Positions 18,675-28,900 of a DNA stretch of 64,000 nt are shown piece after piece; the stretch's first letter is position 1; each line of letters begins with the position of its first letter. The notes under the pieces were generated by a model. It worked only from the letters and a program-made list of their open reading frames with translations. It did no database searches and was not told the DNA's origin. The DNA comes from Pseudoflavitalea sp. G-6-1-2 (GTDB taxonomy: Bacteria > Bacteroidota > Bacteroidia > Chitinophagales > Chitinophagaceae). The stretch spans positions 248,001 to 312,000 of the forward strand of contig NZ_JABBGB010000003.1 in the NCBI RefSeq assembly GCF_012927185.1, in the 5' to 3' direction. The position numbers and the translations under genes were made by a program.

Positions 18675-19250
18675 CTATTTCGGCTGTTGCTGGCCCTTCG
18701 GTTTTATGGTCTGGGTCTCCAGCAATTTCCGGAGGTTTTGTCTGGCTCTGAAAAGCAGCGATTCCACTGCAGAAACGGACAACTCCATCACCTGAGCGAT
18801 CTCCTGATAGCTCAGTTCTTCGGACTTCAGTAAAATAAAGGCTGTTTTCTGGTTTTCGGGCAGCTGATCGATCAGCCGGAAAAGTTCGGCGGCCTGCTCT
18901 TTCTGGTCCAGCTCTACCCCCGGATGATGAAAATTCACGGGGTCGTGCAGGATCTCGTTATTCGGACCGAACAGACTGGTTACGAAGGCAAAGCGTTTTT
19001 TGCGTTTGCGGCTGCGGATGAGGTCGAGACTCTTGGTTACCGTGATGCGGTAGATCCAGGTACTCAAACGACTGTCGCCTTTAAACTGATCGATGGAGCG
19101 GTATACCTGTATGAATACTTCCTGCGCCACATCTTCTGCATCGGCGGCATGCTGCACAATGCTGAGGGCCGTATTGTAAACCATATCCTGGTTATCTTCC
19201 ACCAACTGTTTAAAAGCCAGTTCGTTCCCCTTCCGGAGTTGTTGTATCAT
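18675..19250 (-). CDS. ECF-type RNA polymerase sigma factor
   Basis: A 191-residue sigma-70 family protein with only regions 2 and 4. Region 2 includes DAEDVAQEVFIQVYRSIDQF and RLSTWIYRITVTKSLDL. Region 4 includes QLPENQKTAFILLKSEELSYQEIAQVMELSVSAVESLLFRARQNLRKLL, cited here by its ends: LPENQKTAF and the helix-turn-helix SYQEIAQVMELSVSAVESL. I chose ATG 19250; a TTG at 19265 (MTELEM) is an alternative. The two downstream genes encode a probable membrane inhibitor and a Spy-like protein, pointing to an envelope-stress regulon. Autoregulation is likely but no promoter could be assigned. Confidence 0.92.
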   Translation of the reverse strand: MIQQLRKGNELAFKQLVEDNQDMVYNTALSIVQHAADAEDVAQEVFIQVYRSIDQFKGDSRLSTWIYRITVTKSLDLIRSRKRKKRFAFVTSLFGPNNEILHDPVNFHHPGVELDQKEQAAELFRLIDQLPENQKTAFILLKSEELSYQEIAQVMELSVSAVESLLFRARQNLRKLLETQTIKPKGQQQPK

Positions 19251-19535
19251 TTCCAGTTCTGTCAAAGCAAACGGCCTTTTACATTTGAGCCTACAACTTA
19301 CGAAAACCTTCTGATTTGCAAACATTGTACGAGCTACACGAAGAAGATTCTGAGCAGGCAATCGATTGAAGGATCCGGTACTGAATTGCCAAAATCTGTT
19401 AAAACATAAAAATTTCGTGGTAAGAGTAGTCCTATTCTCTCCTTTGTGTGTCTATATATAGATTGTGTAGCTGACAATCCTTTGTGGAAGTGCAGCCCGT
19501 AAACAAATTCATCAGTCTCCAGAACCCTAGTGCTT

Positions 19536-19922
19536 ATGCAAACATTTTTTTTCGTTAAAGAACAGGGGCGCTATGTGCGCGTTGATTTTGCCTCCATTCT
19601 TTTTATTGAGGCAAGAAGCAATTACGTGCAGATCGTTACAGGGTCACGGGTATTCATGTGCCTGGTATCGATGCGCCAGATTGAAAAGTTACTGCCGGCA
19701 GATAGCTTCTGCCGTGTTCACCGCTCTTACATTGTGGGTATCTCCAGCATCCAGAGCTTCGATAAAGAGAGGATCTATCTGGACGACAGAATGATTCCGA
19801 TCGGAGATCGTTATCGCAGTGCGCTGCATCGCAGTGTAACGATGGTGCGTTGCAAGAATGGCGACTCAGTACTGATGGGCGAAGAGGATGAGTCTTTCGT
19901 ACTTATGGACGACGAAGATTAA
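19536..19922 (+). CDS. Stand-alone LytTR DNA-binding protein
   Basis: A 128-residue protein made almost entirely of a LytTR domain. The pattern ILFIEARSNYVQIVTGSRVFM, VSMRQIEKLLPADSFCRVHRSYIVGISSIQSF and IPIGDRYRSAL-type end is typical of LytTR domains that bind direct-repeat promoters. There is no receiver domain, so it is not a normal LytT/AlgR response regulator. A C-terminal acidic tail (GEEDESF, DDED) follows the domain. The start is the ATG at 19536 rather than the GTG at 19530. It is transcribed away from the ECF sigma gene; a regulatory link is possible but unproven. Confidence 0.85.
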   Translation: MQTFFFVKEQGRYVRVDFASILFIEARSNYVQIVTGSRVFMCLVSMRQIEKLLPADSFCRVHRSYIVGISSIQSFDKERIYLDDRMIPIGDRYRSALHRSVTMVRCKNGDSVLMGEEDESFVLMDDED

Positions 19923-20074
19923 TCCTGCTTACATCAATTGACCACTCATCATTTTTTATTCCTTCCTTCACCTTTCCTGCGAAATTTATTGATAGCGTAC
20001 ATTACCGGTAGCGCCGGTATAACATTGTATGGTGCTGCTTTTGCAATAACAGTGAAAGCTGTGCAGCAAACACG

Positions 20075-20160
20075 AAATGCCCAGATCTGCGAATATTACA
20101 TCGATGCAGGTCCGGGCATTTTTATGTAAAAAAATGCCCGCCAATGGATGCTGGCGGGCG
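20075..20160 (+). terminator. Overlapping hairpins downstream of the LytTR gene
   Basis: Three inverted repeats share arms. The first pairs AAATGCCCAGATCTGC (20075) with GCAGGTCCGGGCATTT and ends in a T run, a good intrinsic terminator. The second pairs CGGGCATTTTT with AAAAAATGCCCG. The third pairs TGCCCGCCA (20135) with TGGCGGGCG (20160). They cannot all form together. They also serve the opposite-strand VOC gene as a possible terminator. Confidence 0.6.
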
Positions 20161-20243
20161 ATTGTGCTGTAGATTAATACTTGCCGGAAAATAGTCCGGA
20201 TGAAATGAATGAAAGGCTGATTATTTTAAGGTAGTACTATCGG

Positions 20244-20672
20244 TTATGAGCGGGGCAGATCGTAGTTCACCATCCATTGAATGCCGAATTTATCGGTGAA
20301 CATTCCGAAATAAGCGCCCCAGAATGTTTTCTCCAGCGGCATGATTATATGTCCTCCTGCAGATAATCCGTTGAACAGTTTTTCTGTTTCTTCCAGAGAA
20401 GTGGCATTGATGGCCAGCGACACGTTGTTCCCTTTGTTCAGTTGTTGTCCCATCGATTCGAGGGTATCTGTTCCCATCAGAATTACATCGTTGCTGATAG
20501 GAAGAGCTACGTGCATGATCATGTTCTTTTCATTCTCCGGAACATTGGCTGTTTCTGCCTGATCTTTGAATCTGCTTAAAGTTAAGAACTCGCCTCCGAA
20601 CACAGATTTGTAGAAATTGAACGCCTCTTCTGTGTTGCCCATGAAGTTAAGGTAAGGACTGATAGTAGCCAT
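20244..20672 (-). CDS. VOC-family (glyoxalase/PhnB-like) protein
   Basis: A 142-residue protein of the vicinal oxygen chelate fold, PhnB-like subgroup. It opens with ISPYLNFMGNTEEAFNFYKSVFGGEF and ends with FWGAYFGMFTDKFGIQWMVNYD, the standard pattern of this group. These proteins form dimers and often bind a metal, but their substrates are mostly unknown. Of the metal-ligand positions, only the N-terminal and C-terminal motif frames can be judged here. It is a single-gene unit on the minus strand. Confidence 0.9.
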   Translation of the reverse strand: MATISPYLNFMGNTEEAFNFYKSVFGGEFLTLSRFKDQAETANVPENEKNMIMHVALPISNDVILMGTDTLESMGQQLNKGNNVSLAINATSLEETEKLFNGLSAGGHIIMPLEKTFWGAYFGMFTDKFGIQWMVNYDLPRS

Positions 20673-20948
20673 AATAAATTATTTAATGGTATTGCAATGT
20701 TGATTTGAAAGTCAAAGATAAACCGCCGTTGGGAAACAGAACTGGTGCAATCACGACAAAAGCAGAGGGGGAACACGGCAATGGCGCTCCATTCTGTAAG
20801 ACAACCGGGTATATATCCGGCAAATTTTTTGCTTTCTCAAATCTGGAAAAAATGCAGACGGAGTGCCGGTTTCAGAAATGTAGAATTCATTTCCCATTCA
20901 GTATTTCTTTACAAAACAGCAATCATAAAGTAATTATTTTTCAGCAGT

Positions 20949-21704
20949 ATGAATGTACCAGCTTACCTCAGGAGGATCGGTTATCAGGGCAGCCTGGTTC
21001 CAACACTGGAGACGCTTGCCGCATTGCAGCGTGCGCATCTGCTGGCGGTGCCATTCGAGAATCTTGATATCCATATGAACATACCTATTTATATAGATCC
21101 CGATGCGATTTACCGGAAAGTGGTGGAACGCAGGCGGGGCGGCTTCTGTTATGAACTGAACAGCCTGTTCAGGCAGTTGCTGGAAACCATAGGGTATGAT
21201 ACCATACTTGTTTCCGCGAAAGTGTACAGTTTTGATCGCGGCAGTTTCGGTCCGGAGTTCGACCATATGGCAATAATAGTGGAAGTAGGGAAGGAGATCT
21301 ATCTGGTGGATGTAGGTTTTGGCGAGTTTGCCTTTTCGCCGCTGGTGCTGGATTTTCAGATAGATCAGGAAGATGAGCGGGGCGTGTACAGGATGCGAAC
21401 GCATGAGTTCGAGTATCTGCTGATATCAAGGATGGATGGTTATTCGGAGAAGCCGTTGTATGTGTTTACGATAATACCGCGGAGGCTGAAGGAGTTCGAG
21501 GGCATGTGCAAATATCATCAAACAAGTCCTGGGTCTAGCTTTACGCGGAAGCGAATGATTTCGTTACCAACGTTGAACGGTAGAAAGACGTTGAGTGGGA
21601 ACAGGTTTAAGATAACGCATGGAAAGGGCGAGATAGAAGTTGATATGGAAACGGAGGAGGATGTGAAGGGATTGCTGAAGCGGGAGTTTGGGGTGGAGAT
21701 CTGA
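20949..21704 (+). CDS. nat: Arylamine N-acetyltransferase
   Basis: A 251-residue NAT-family enzyme that transfers acetyl from acetyl-CoA to arylamines or hydrazines. The catalytic triad is complete: Cys67 in RRGGFCYELN, His106 in EFDHMAI and Asp121 in LVDVGFG. The N-terminal AVPFENLDIHM motif is also present. The C-terminal part has the usual CKYHQTSPGSSFTRKRM segment. Codons near the 3' end are purine-rich and lead into a non-coding region. It is a single-gene unit and probably serves detoxification or secondary metabolism; its natural substrate is not evident. Confidence 0.94.
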   Translation: MNVPAYLRRIGYQGSLVPTLETLAALQRAHLLAVPFENLDIHMNIPIYIDPDAIYRKVVERRRGGFCYELNSLFRQLLETIGYDTILVSAKVYSFDRGSFGPEFDHMAIIVEVGKEIYLVDVGFGEFAFSPLVLDFQIDQEDERGVYRMRTHEFEYLLISRMDGYSEKPLYVFTIIPRRLKEFEGMCKYHQTSPGSSFTRKRMISLPTLNGRKTLSGNRFKITHGKGEIEVDMETEEDVKGLLKREFGVEI

Positions 21705-23035
21705 GGTAACTATTGGGATGCATGAATCGGTAGCCGAAGAAATTATGATTGACTTTTATCGAGGCTGTTCCCAAAAATCAGCAGGTGTTTTCCCTTTCTC
21801 TTCAACATGATTTTTTTCCTATACATTGCCACAAGAAATGGTTGTCTCGATTATCTCCCGAAATAGAAGTGCCAACCAGTTATAACTTAGTTTTCGATTT
21901 CTTTCACTGTGATAAAGATCAGATTCTGCTCAACCCTTAGCAGTTAAATACCAGCCTTGTAGTGGTGTCTCACAAAGAGATCAGCAAGCTTCTTCACTTC
22001 GGCTGACAAAATTTTTTTCCTTTTTTTCAAATTATTTTTCTTTAAACAAGGTACGGATAATTCTGTCGTCCGTTTTATCTACAGTAATCCGGGAAATTGT
22101 TATGATGCGTGTCGTCTGGAAAAGAATGGCATGCCGCTTCATTTATAATAGTTCTTTCTTTATGTGCTTACCTCTTCTTGTTTCGGGCATCTAGCAGGCT
22201 GGTAAAAATCAGTTATTCCCAATTTTAATCCAGGTTGCTTCTACATCCTTGTCTTCTGAAAAAACTGGCTGTAAGCTTTCTCATATGATTAGTAATGACG
22301 TAAGTACCAATGAGAGTAATTACGGGATCCAATTTCCATTAATCATTTACTTGTATTGAGCGTATCATTCAGTACGGTCTCTGTGATATAATTAGTAATT
22401 GTGTGATGGGGAGGTAATGTGCCCGCTGATTTCGCCATAATATGTTCATCCGGCCATTAAACATATCCTATGGATGATTATTCAGCAGTTCTCGTTGCCT
22501 GATTCGCAATAGGGCATAGCACTGCAAAAATGTGAGATGGAAGCCAAAAGCTTAAAGTCCTTCCAGTAACACGACGACTATACTATTGGAATAAAATTCT
22601 ATCAGGAATGAAAATAATCATCAAACGGGAGCATCACCTGAAAAGATCTCGCCTTTTAATACGCATAACATGAAAAAGAAACCTGAGAAGTTAACGATAA
22701 CAGTAGTGCTGAGTCGCATTCCTCGTTACATTGTTGAATTTGCGCTCATATTTTCTCTAATGAATTCCGGAGTCGAAAATGGAAACGTACATCCTTCATT
22801 GCAAATCTGGATTTCTTATTCTGGTTGAATTGCAGCATCAATACTACCGGCATAAATTTCATAGGAATATGATGAATGATATTTTCGTGGAATTAGAGAC
22901 AGGGAGATGACAACTTAGAGAGAACCTAAAAACTGAAGGTGGTGATAAGCTTGTCTGATAATGGCTCCGGAAATAAACAGGAGAAATTTTGATTTTCAGG
23001 GAAGTCAATTCTGCACTGCTCTCCACTTAGACAAT
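21705..23035. other. 1.3-kb AT-rich stretch without a convincing gene
   Basis: Stops occur in all frames and no open frame over 63 codons looks like protein. One possible relic on the minus strand ends at 21944 and reads LSAEVKKLADLFVRHHY before its stop. It lacks a start in context and runs into a poly-lysine frame and then a stop. A 52-codon frame at 22670-22828 (+) begins MKKKPEKLTITVVLSRIPRY but has no supporting feature. The region looks like decayed DNA or long intergenic space. Confidence 0.6.
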
Positions 23036-23067
23036 AAAAAAAGACGAGATTTCTCAATCTCGTCTTT
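23036..23067 (-). terminator. Terminator of the tRNA-Gln gene
   Basis: AAAGACGAGAT and ATCTCGTCTTT pair around a six-base loop. On the minus strand the stem is followed by a run of T, and it begins 4 nt beyond the 3' end of the tRNA. Confidence 0.8.
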
Positions 23068-23070
23068 CTG

Positions 23071-23141
23071 TTGCCCGACCTGGATTCGAACCAAGACAAA
23101 CTGAACCAAAATCAGTTGTACTACCATTATACTATCGGGCA
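23071..23141 (-). tRNA. tRNA-Gln (anticodon TTG)
   Basis: On the minus strand the acceptor arm TGCCCGA pairs with TCGGGCA, the D arm contains ATAATGGTAGTAC, the anticodon stem ACTGA/TCAGT encloses TTTTGGT (anticodon TTG), and the T arm holds GGTTCGAATCC. The discriminator base is A and CCA is not encoded. Confidence 0.95.
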
Positions 23142-23190
23142 ATCATCGGTAACTTTCTGTAGATTTCTCTAGATCATCACCGAAAGGAGT

Positions 23191-23224
23191 GCAAAAGTAA
23201 TGCTTCAATTAATTCCTTCCAAAA
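23191..23224 (-). promoter_or_regulatory. Promoter of the tRNA-Gln gene
   Basis: On the minus strand TTTTG, a 20-nt spacer and TACTTTTGC form a near-perfect Bacteroidota promoter, 50 nt before the tRNA. It lies in the gap behind the tyrS stop, so the tRNA has its own start. Confidence 0.75.
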
Positions 23225-23254
23225 CTTCTGCAAACTTTTTTAAAAAATTGATAC

Positions 23255-24532
23255 TTAGGCTACTACCACCAGATAATAATTCTTCTTGCCCTTCTGAGCC
23301 AGAATATACTTTCCATGCAGTAACAGACTGCTGTCTACCTTCATACCTATATCTTCTACTTTCTTGCGATTTACAGTCACACCGCCGCCTTGTACAGTCT
23401 TTCGGGCTTCGCCTTTGCTAGGGAAGATGCCCGTCTCTGCGAGAAAACTCACTACATCGATGCCTTCAGAGAGTTTAGCAAGTTCATAGTCAAACCGAAC
23501 CACGCCGTCCATTGCTTCGATGTCTTCCACACTCAGGCTTTCCGCAGAAGCATTCTGATTAGCGAAAAGTTTCTCCGTTGTTTCTACTGCTTTATTGTAT
23601 TCCTCTTCTCCATGCACAAAAGTAGTTACCTCTTTTGCGAGCGCACGTTGCAATTCACGGGCACCGGGATTTGTCGCATGTTTAGCGAGCAGATCCTCTA
23701 CCACTTCGCGGCTCAGGAACGTAAATATCTTGATCCATTTTTCAGCATCAGTATCCGACGCATTCAGCCAGAACTGATAAAACTGATATGGAGTAGTCTT
23801 CGTCGGATCCAACCAAACATTACCCCCTTCGGTCTTTCCGAATTTGCCGCCATCGGCTTTGGTGATAAGAGGGCAGGTAAATGCGAATGCTTCGCCGCCG
23901 GCTTTCCGGCGGATCAGCTCCGTTCCGGTAGTGATATTTCCCCACTGGTCTGAACCGCCCATCTGGAGTTTCACGCCTTTCTTTGTGTAGAGATGATAAA
24001 AATCAAATCCCTGCATCAGCTGGTAAGCGAACTCTGTGTAGCTGATACCTGTATCGCCTTCGATGCGTTTTTTCACGCTGTCTTTGGCCATCATATAATT
24101 CACGGTGAGGTGTTTGCCTACATCGCGGAGGAAAGTGATGAAACTGATATCTTTGAACCAATCATAATTATTGGCCATTTCGGCTGCATTGGGAAGGGCA
24201 GGGTCGAAGTTCAGGAATTTCGCCAGCTGATTATGTACGCCGGTGATATTGCGCTGCAGCTGCTCTTCGTTCAGCAGGTTGCGTTCTTCGGATTTGCCGG
24301 TGGGATCACCGATCATACCGGTGGCGCCGCCAACGAGTGCGATGGGTTTATGGCCATTCTTTTGAAGGTGCACCAGCAACAGTATGGGAACCAGGCTGCC
24401 GATATGCAGGCTGTCTGCCGTGGGATCGAACCCGATATAGGCTGTGGTCATTTCTTTTTCAAGCTGTTCTGCGGTTCCGGGCATAATATCCTGTATCATG
24501 CCTCTCCATCGTAGATCTTCTATCCAGGTCAT
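23255..24532 (-). CDS. tyrS: Tyrosyl-tRNA synthetase
   Basis: A 425-residue class I aminoacyl-tRNA synthetase that charges tRNA-Tyr. The HIGH-type motif is HIGS (residues 43-46) in [13 protein letters not shown]. The KMSKS-type motif is KFGKT (230-234). Tyrosine contacts lie in [10 protein letters not shown] and in YQLMQGFDF, with [10 protein letters not shown] typical of TyrRS. The C-terminal S4-like RNA-binding domain ([21 protein letters not shown]) is complete. The HIGS/KFGKT combination marks the common bacterial TyrRS type. It is followed on the same strand by tRNA-Gln. Confidence 0.97.
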   Translation of the reverse strand: MTWIEDLRWRGMIQDIMPGTAEQLEKEMTTAYIGFDPTADSLHIGSLVPILLLVHLQKNGHKPIALVGGATGMIGDPTGKSEERNLLNEEQLQRNITGVHNQLAKFLNFDPALPNAAEMANNYDWFKDISFITFLRDVGKHLTVNYMMAKDSVKKRIEGDTGISYTEFAYQLMQGFDFYHLYTKKGVKLQMGGSDQWGNITTGTELIRRKAGGEAFAFTCPLITKADGGKFGKTEGGNVWLDPTKTTPYQFYQFWLNASDTDAEKWIKIFTFLSREVVEDLLAKHATNPGARELQRALAKEVTTFVHGEEEYNKAVETTEKLFANQNASAESLSVEDIEAMDGVVRFDYELAKLSEGIDVVSFLAETGIFPSKGEARKTVQGGGVTVNRKKVEDIGMKVDSSLLLHGKYILAQKGKKNYYLVVVA

Positions 24533-24607
24533 GTTGTAAATCGTTGTCTTTTAATTTAACGTATCTAATAATACCCCAATCGGTTCACGGCAGCATTATC
24601 AATTAGG

Positions 24608-24616
24608 GCAAAGGTA
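24608..24616 (-). promoter_or_regulatory. Predicted -7 element of tyrS
   Basis: The minus strand reads TACCTTTGC, an exact match to the Bacteroidota -7 consensus, 75 nt before the tyrS start. No matching -33 TTG lies 19-22 nt further upstream. Confidence 0.5.
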
Positions 24617-24795
24617 AGAATTGTAGTAAGTTTCCCTATAGATGCAATATTTTCGCCATGGAAATCGTTTTTTTACGTTGAACCCAACCTGAAGTCCCAT
24701 GCCAAGAAGGTTGTTGGCCGGCAGACCTCCGGCGCAGCCATTGTCCCTGTGTAGTGGTCATAACTTGTAAATTGCTTATTTCGAAAATTGGATCA

Positions 24796-25905
24796 ATGAA
24801 GAGAACCCTTTTTGCAATTGCACTGGTAGGTGGTGTCCTATCATTCCAGTATTCCCATGCGCAGTTCCGAAAATATTCCAACGAGTTCCTGAACATAGGA
24901 GCGGGGGCCAGAGGTTTGTCCATGGGCGGCGCTCAGGTGGCTTCTGTAACCGATGGAACCTCGGCTTACTGGAACCCGGCAGGGCTCGTGAATGTGAAAG
25001 ACAATCCGCAGCTCAACCTGATGCATGCCGAATATTTTGCAGGGATCGGCAAATACGACTACGGTACCCTGGTACTTCCATTGAAAGATAACAAGCGGGT
25101 GATCGGTATCTCCCTGCTTCGTTTTGCCGTTGACGATATCCCCAATACCATCTTTCTGGTGGAGTCCGATGGAACCATCAATTTCAGCAATATCCAAACC
25201 TTTTCTTCTGCGGATTATGCGTTCATGTTCTCCATGGCGCAGACCATCAAGATGAAGGGCGACCGCCAGATCAATATCGGTGGTAATGCAAAAGTGATTC
25301 ACCGCAAAGCCGGTGATTTTGCGTCTGCATGGGGCTTTGGTTTCGATGCAGGGTTGCAGATCATCGATAAGCGCTGGCGCCTCGGTGTGATGGCCCGTGA
25401 TGTAACCACCACCTTCAATGCCTGGAGTTTCAGTCTCAACGAAAAAATGCGTGAAGTGTTCTACGTAACGCAGAACGAAATTCCGGTGAAGTCTACCGAG
25501 CTCACAGCTCCCAAACTGATAGTGGGCGGCGCCTATTACTTCAATCTCAGCAAGAGCCTGAAACTGATGACCGAAGCCAATCTCGATCTCACTTTCGATG
25601 GCCGCAGAAATACCGTTATCTCAACCGATGCCGTGAGTGTTGATCCCCGTGTAGGTCTCGAACTCAGTTACAGAGATGTATTCTTTGTACGTGGTGGTAT
25701 CAACAATTTCCAGCGTGCACTCGATGATAACGATGAAACCAATAAAAAGAAGATCTGGATCTACCAGCCCGGTGCCGGTGCCGGTTTCAAAATAAATACT
25801 GTGCAGATCGACTACGCTTTTACCAACCTGGCCAATCAGTCGAACCCTTTGTACACCCATGTATTTTCTCTTAAAGTGGATCTGAAGAAAAAACAGAAGA
25901 AGTAA
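24796..25905 (+). CDS. PorV/PorQ-family outer-membrane beta-barrel protein
   Basis: A 369-residue FadL-like barrel of the PorV/PorQ family. The signal peptide ends SYSHAQ-type (YSHAQF). The mature N-terminus has NIGAGARGLSMGGAQVASVTDGTSAYWNPAGL, cited by its key part GARGLSMGGA and AYWNPAGL, the hallmark of this family. In type IX secretion PorV shuttles cargo between the translocon and the PorU sortase. The ATG at 24796 was chosen over an upstream TTG-type frame because it begins the signal peptide. It is followed 44 nt later by a C25-type peptidase gene, which supports a PorV/PorU-like partnership. Whether this is the housekeeping PorV cannot be told. Confidence 0.85.
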   Translation: MKRTLFAIALVGGVLSFQYSHAQFRKYSNEFLNIGAGARGLSMGGAQVASVTDGTSAYWNPAGLVNVKDNPQLNLMHAEYFAGIGKYDYGTLVLPLKDNKRVIGISLLRFAVDDIPNTIFLVESDGTINFSNIQTFSSADYAFMFSMAQTIKMKGDRQINIGGNAKVIHRKAGDFASAWGFGFDAGLQIIDKRWRLGVMARDVTTTFNAWSFSLNEKMREVFYVTQNEIPVKSTELTAPKLIVGGAYYFNLSKSLKLMTEANLDLTFDGRRNTVISTDAVSVDPRVGLELSYRDVFFVRGGINNFQRALDDNDETNKKKIWIYQPGAGAGFKINTVQIDYAFTNLANQSNPLYTHVFSLKVDLKKKQKK

Positions 25906-25949
25906 CCCTTCTGTTGCTGTCCCTATTTGAGAACCCAGAAAATAACTAT

Positions 25950-28900
25950 ATGAGGAATTTTTTTACACTGTTGTTAGTGCTGGCGGGTTTCAACCTGGCT
26001 GCTCAGACTTACAACAATGAATGGATCGATTACAACAAAACTTACCAGAAGTTCATGATCGGCCGTACAGCCATGTACCGGATACCGCAATCGGCATTGG
26101 CTGCAGCCGGACTCGACAATACACCTGTTGAGAATCTGCAGTTATGGCGTGAAGGGGTGCAGGTTCATTACTTTGCTTCTGTGAACGCAGGGATTCTTCC
26201 TGCAAACGGATACATTGAGTTTTACGGCGAAAAACTCGATGGCAAAGCAGATAAGCAATTGTATCTCGATCCTAATTCGCAGCTTACAGACAAAGCTAGT
26301 CTGATGGGAGATTCCGTTGCCTATTACCTCACATCGGGTAATACCGCAAATCCTTTCCAGACGCAGCCGGCAGTAAACAATGCAGCTTCCAGTTCGCTTA
26401 CTCTGGAGCCCTTTCTGATGTACACTTTCCGTCAGTATTTCACCAATAAGTTCAATCCGGGTAAAGCTAATGTGCTGCCTGAATATGTATACCTTTCTTC
26501 TTATGATGAAGGAGAGTTCCGTTCATCATTGGACATTACACCCACGGTGCCCAGAGGTACCACTATACCCAATATGTTTCCGGCTGTCAATTCGGGGCCT
26601 GCATCCAGCAGCATTACTTTTAGTGCAGCCGGCAACGCACCGAATGAACGTACCATCAAGACATTTGTAAATAATCAATTGGTAACCGAACAGGTGATGA
26701 ATTATTTCAAAGCCCAAAAGTTTACCGTTTCGTTCCCCACCAGTTATCTCAATGCAACTTCAGTTCCTGTAAGATGGGAGAACGGATCAGCAATTAGTAC
26801 CGACCGTTATGTAGCTGGTTTTGTTGAGATCAATTATCCCAGAGAATTCAATTTTGCTAACCAGACAAATTTCGAATTCGTATGGCCGGCGAAGGGATCA
26901 CCATCGCTGATTGAGGTGACCGGTTTCAACAACGGAGGAGTAACACCTGTACTCATCGACCTCGATCGTGGTTTAAGATATACTGCTCATGTGGTGGCAG
27001 GTAAATTCCGGTTCGAATTACCTGCTTCGGGTACGGATACGCGTTATGTAATGGCAAGTACTGCCGCTGCCAGCTTTGTACAGGTTAATACTCTCCTGAG
27101 AAGAAACTTCATAAATTACGTGTCTGGTAACCCCAACGCAAACTATATTATCATTTCCAATGCATATTTGTATGGAGGCACCAACGGAAACAATCCTATT
27201 GAAGATTACAAAGCATACCGCGAAACTTCGGCAGGCGGTGGTTTCAAAGTACTCAATGCAGAAATTGAACAGCTGGTAGATCAGTTTGCATATGGCATCA
27301 AGAAAAATCCGCTTTCGATAAGAAACTTCCTCGAATACGCACGCACTCACTTGTCTGCACCGCCTAAGTATGCGTTCCTGATCGGAAAAGGAGTGGTGTA
27401 TAATGAGTATGTTCTGATGGGCGCAAACGCCAATCCGGAAAGGCTCAACCTGATCCCCACATGGGGACATCCCGGATCAGACAACCTGCTGGCAGTAGGT
27501 TTTACCGGTAAACCTATTGCACAAATGCCTATCGGAAGGCTTTCTGCCATTTATCCCAAAGAAGTAGAGGATTATCTGGAAAAGATCAAAGATTATGATG
27601 CTACCCAGAGAAACTCACCCAATACACTGGCAGGAAGAGAATGGATGAAAAATGTGGTACACGTTACCGGTTCCAGTGAACCGCATCTCGGCTCTGTTTT
27701 GTGCAACTACATGGGTACATACAGGGATATTATCAAGGATACGCTCTTTGGAGGCAAGGTAACAACCTTCTGTAAAGTATCCACCAATTCTGTTGAACAG
27801 CTTACTTCAGACAAGCTGGTAGATCTCTTTAATGAAGGGATCAGTCTCCTCACTTATTTCGGACACTCTTCTTCTTCAACACTTGAATTCAACATAGATG
27901 ATCCATACTCCTATAGCAACCAGGGTAAATATCCGGTGTTCTGCGTAAATGGATGTAATGCAGGTAACTTCTTCTCCAGTTCTTCGGGAAGGTTTACAAC
28001 CAATGAAACCATCACTGAAAAGTTTCTGCTCGCTAAAAACCGCGGCGCTATAGGTTTTATCGCCAGCACCCACCTGGGTATTGTGAGTTACCTGAATCTT
28101 TTCCTCGATCATTTCTACTCGGAGATTGCAAAGAAAGATTATGGCAAATCTCTGGGACAGATACTTTCAGATGGATTAGGGGATCTCGTTACAGCATCCG
28201 GCCCCGACGATTTCTATGCGCGCATGCACGCAGAACAGATCACTCTTCATGGCGATCCTGCTGTGTTCCTCAATGGAGCAGCCAAACCCGATTATGTGAT
28301 GGAAGAGTCTGGTATCAAAATTAATCCTGCCTTCATTTCTGTGGCTGAAAGTTCTTTCAAGCTGAAAGTAAGGATGGTGAATATCGGCCGTGCAACCGCC
28401 GACTCCATAACTGTTGAAATAAAGCGTCAGTTCCCGGACAATAGCTTCGGAATTATTTACAAGAAGAAGATCAGAGGTATCATGTGGTCCGATTCTCTTT
28501 CGTTTGATATACCTATTGTTTCTACCAGAGACAAAGGCCGCAACAGAATCTATGTAACGCTCGATAGTGAAAATGCGATCGATGAGGAGGCCGAATCGAA
28601 CAATACTGCATTCAGGGAGTTTGTGATCTTCGATGAAGAAGCAAGACCAACATCGCCCTATAATCTCAGTATCATTAATGAGCCTGTTACAAAATTCTAT
28701 GCTTCCACTGCAAACCCCTTCAGTAACATGCGGGACTATGTAATGGAATTAGATACAACACTGCAATTCAATTCTTCTTTAAAAGTAACAGCTTCGACTT
28801 CTTCAAAAGGTGGTATTCTTGAATTCTCTCCATCTGTTGTTTATAAAGACAGCGCAGTGTATTACTGGAGAGTAGCCACAGTGCCGCCTCCTGGAGAAAC

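Noticed and set aside
19938..20129. 63-residue frame downstream of the LytTR gene
   Set aside because: It runs through the terminator hairpins and has no family resemblance.
22670..22828. 52-codon frame MKKKPEKLTITVVLSRIPRY
   Set aside because: Isolated in gene-poor DNA with no neighbour, promoter or homologue that I can name.
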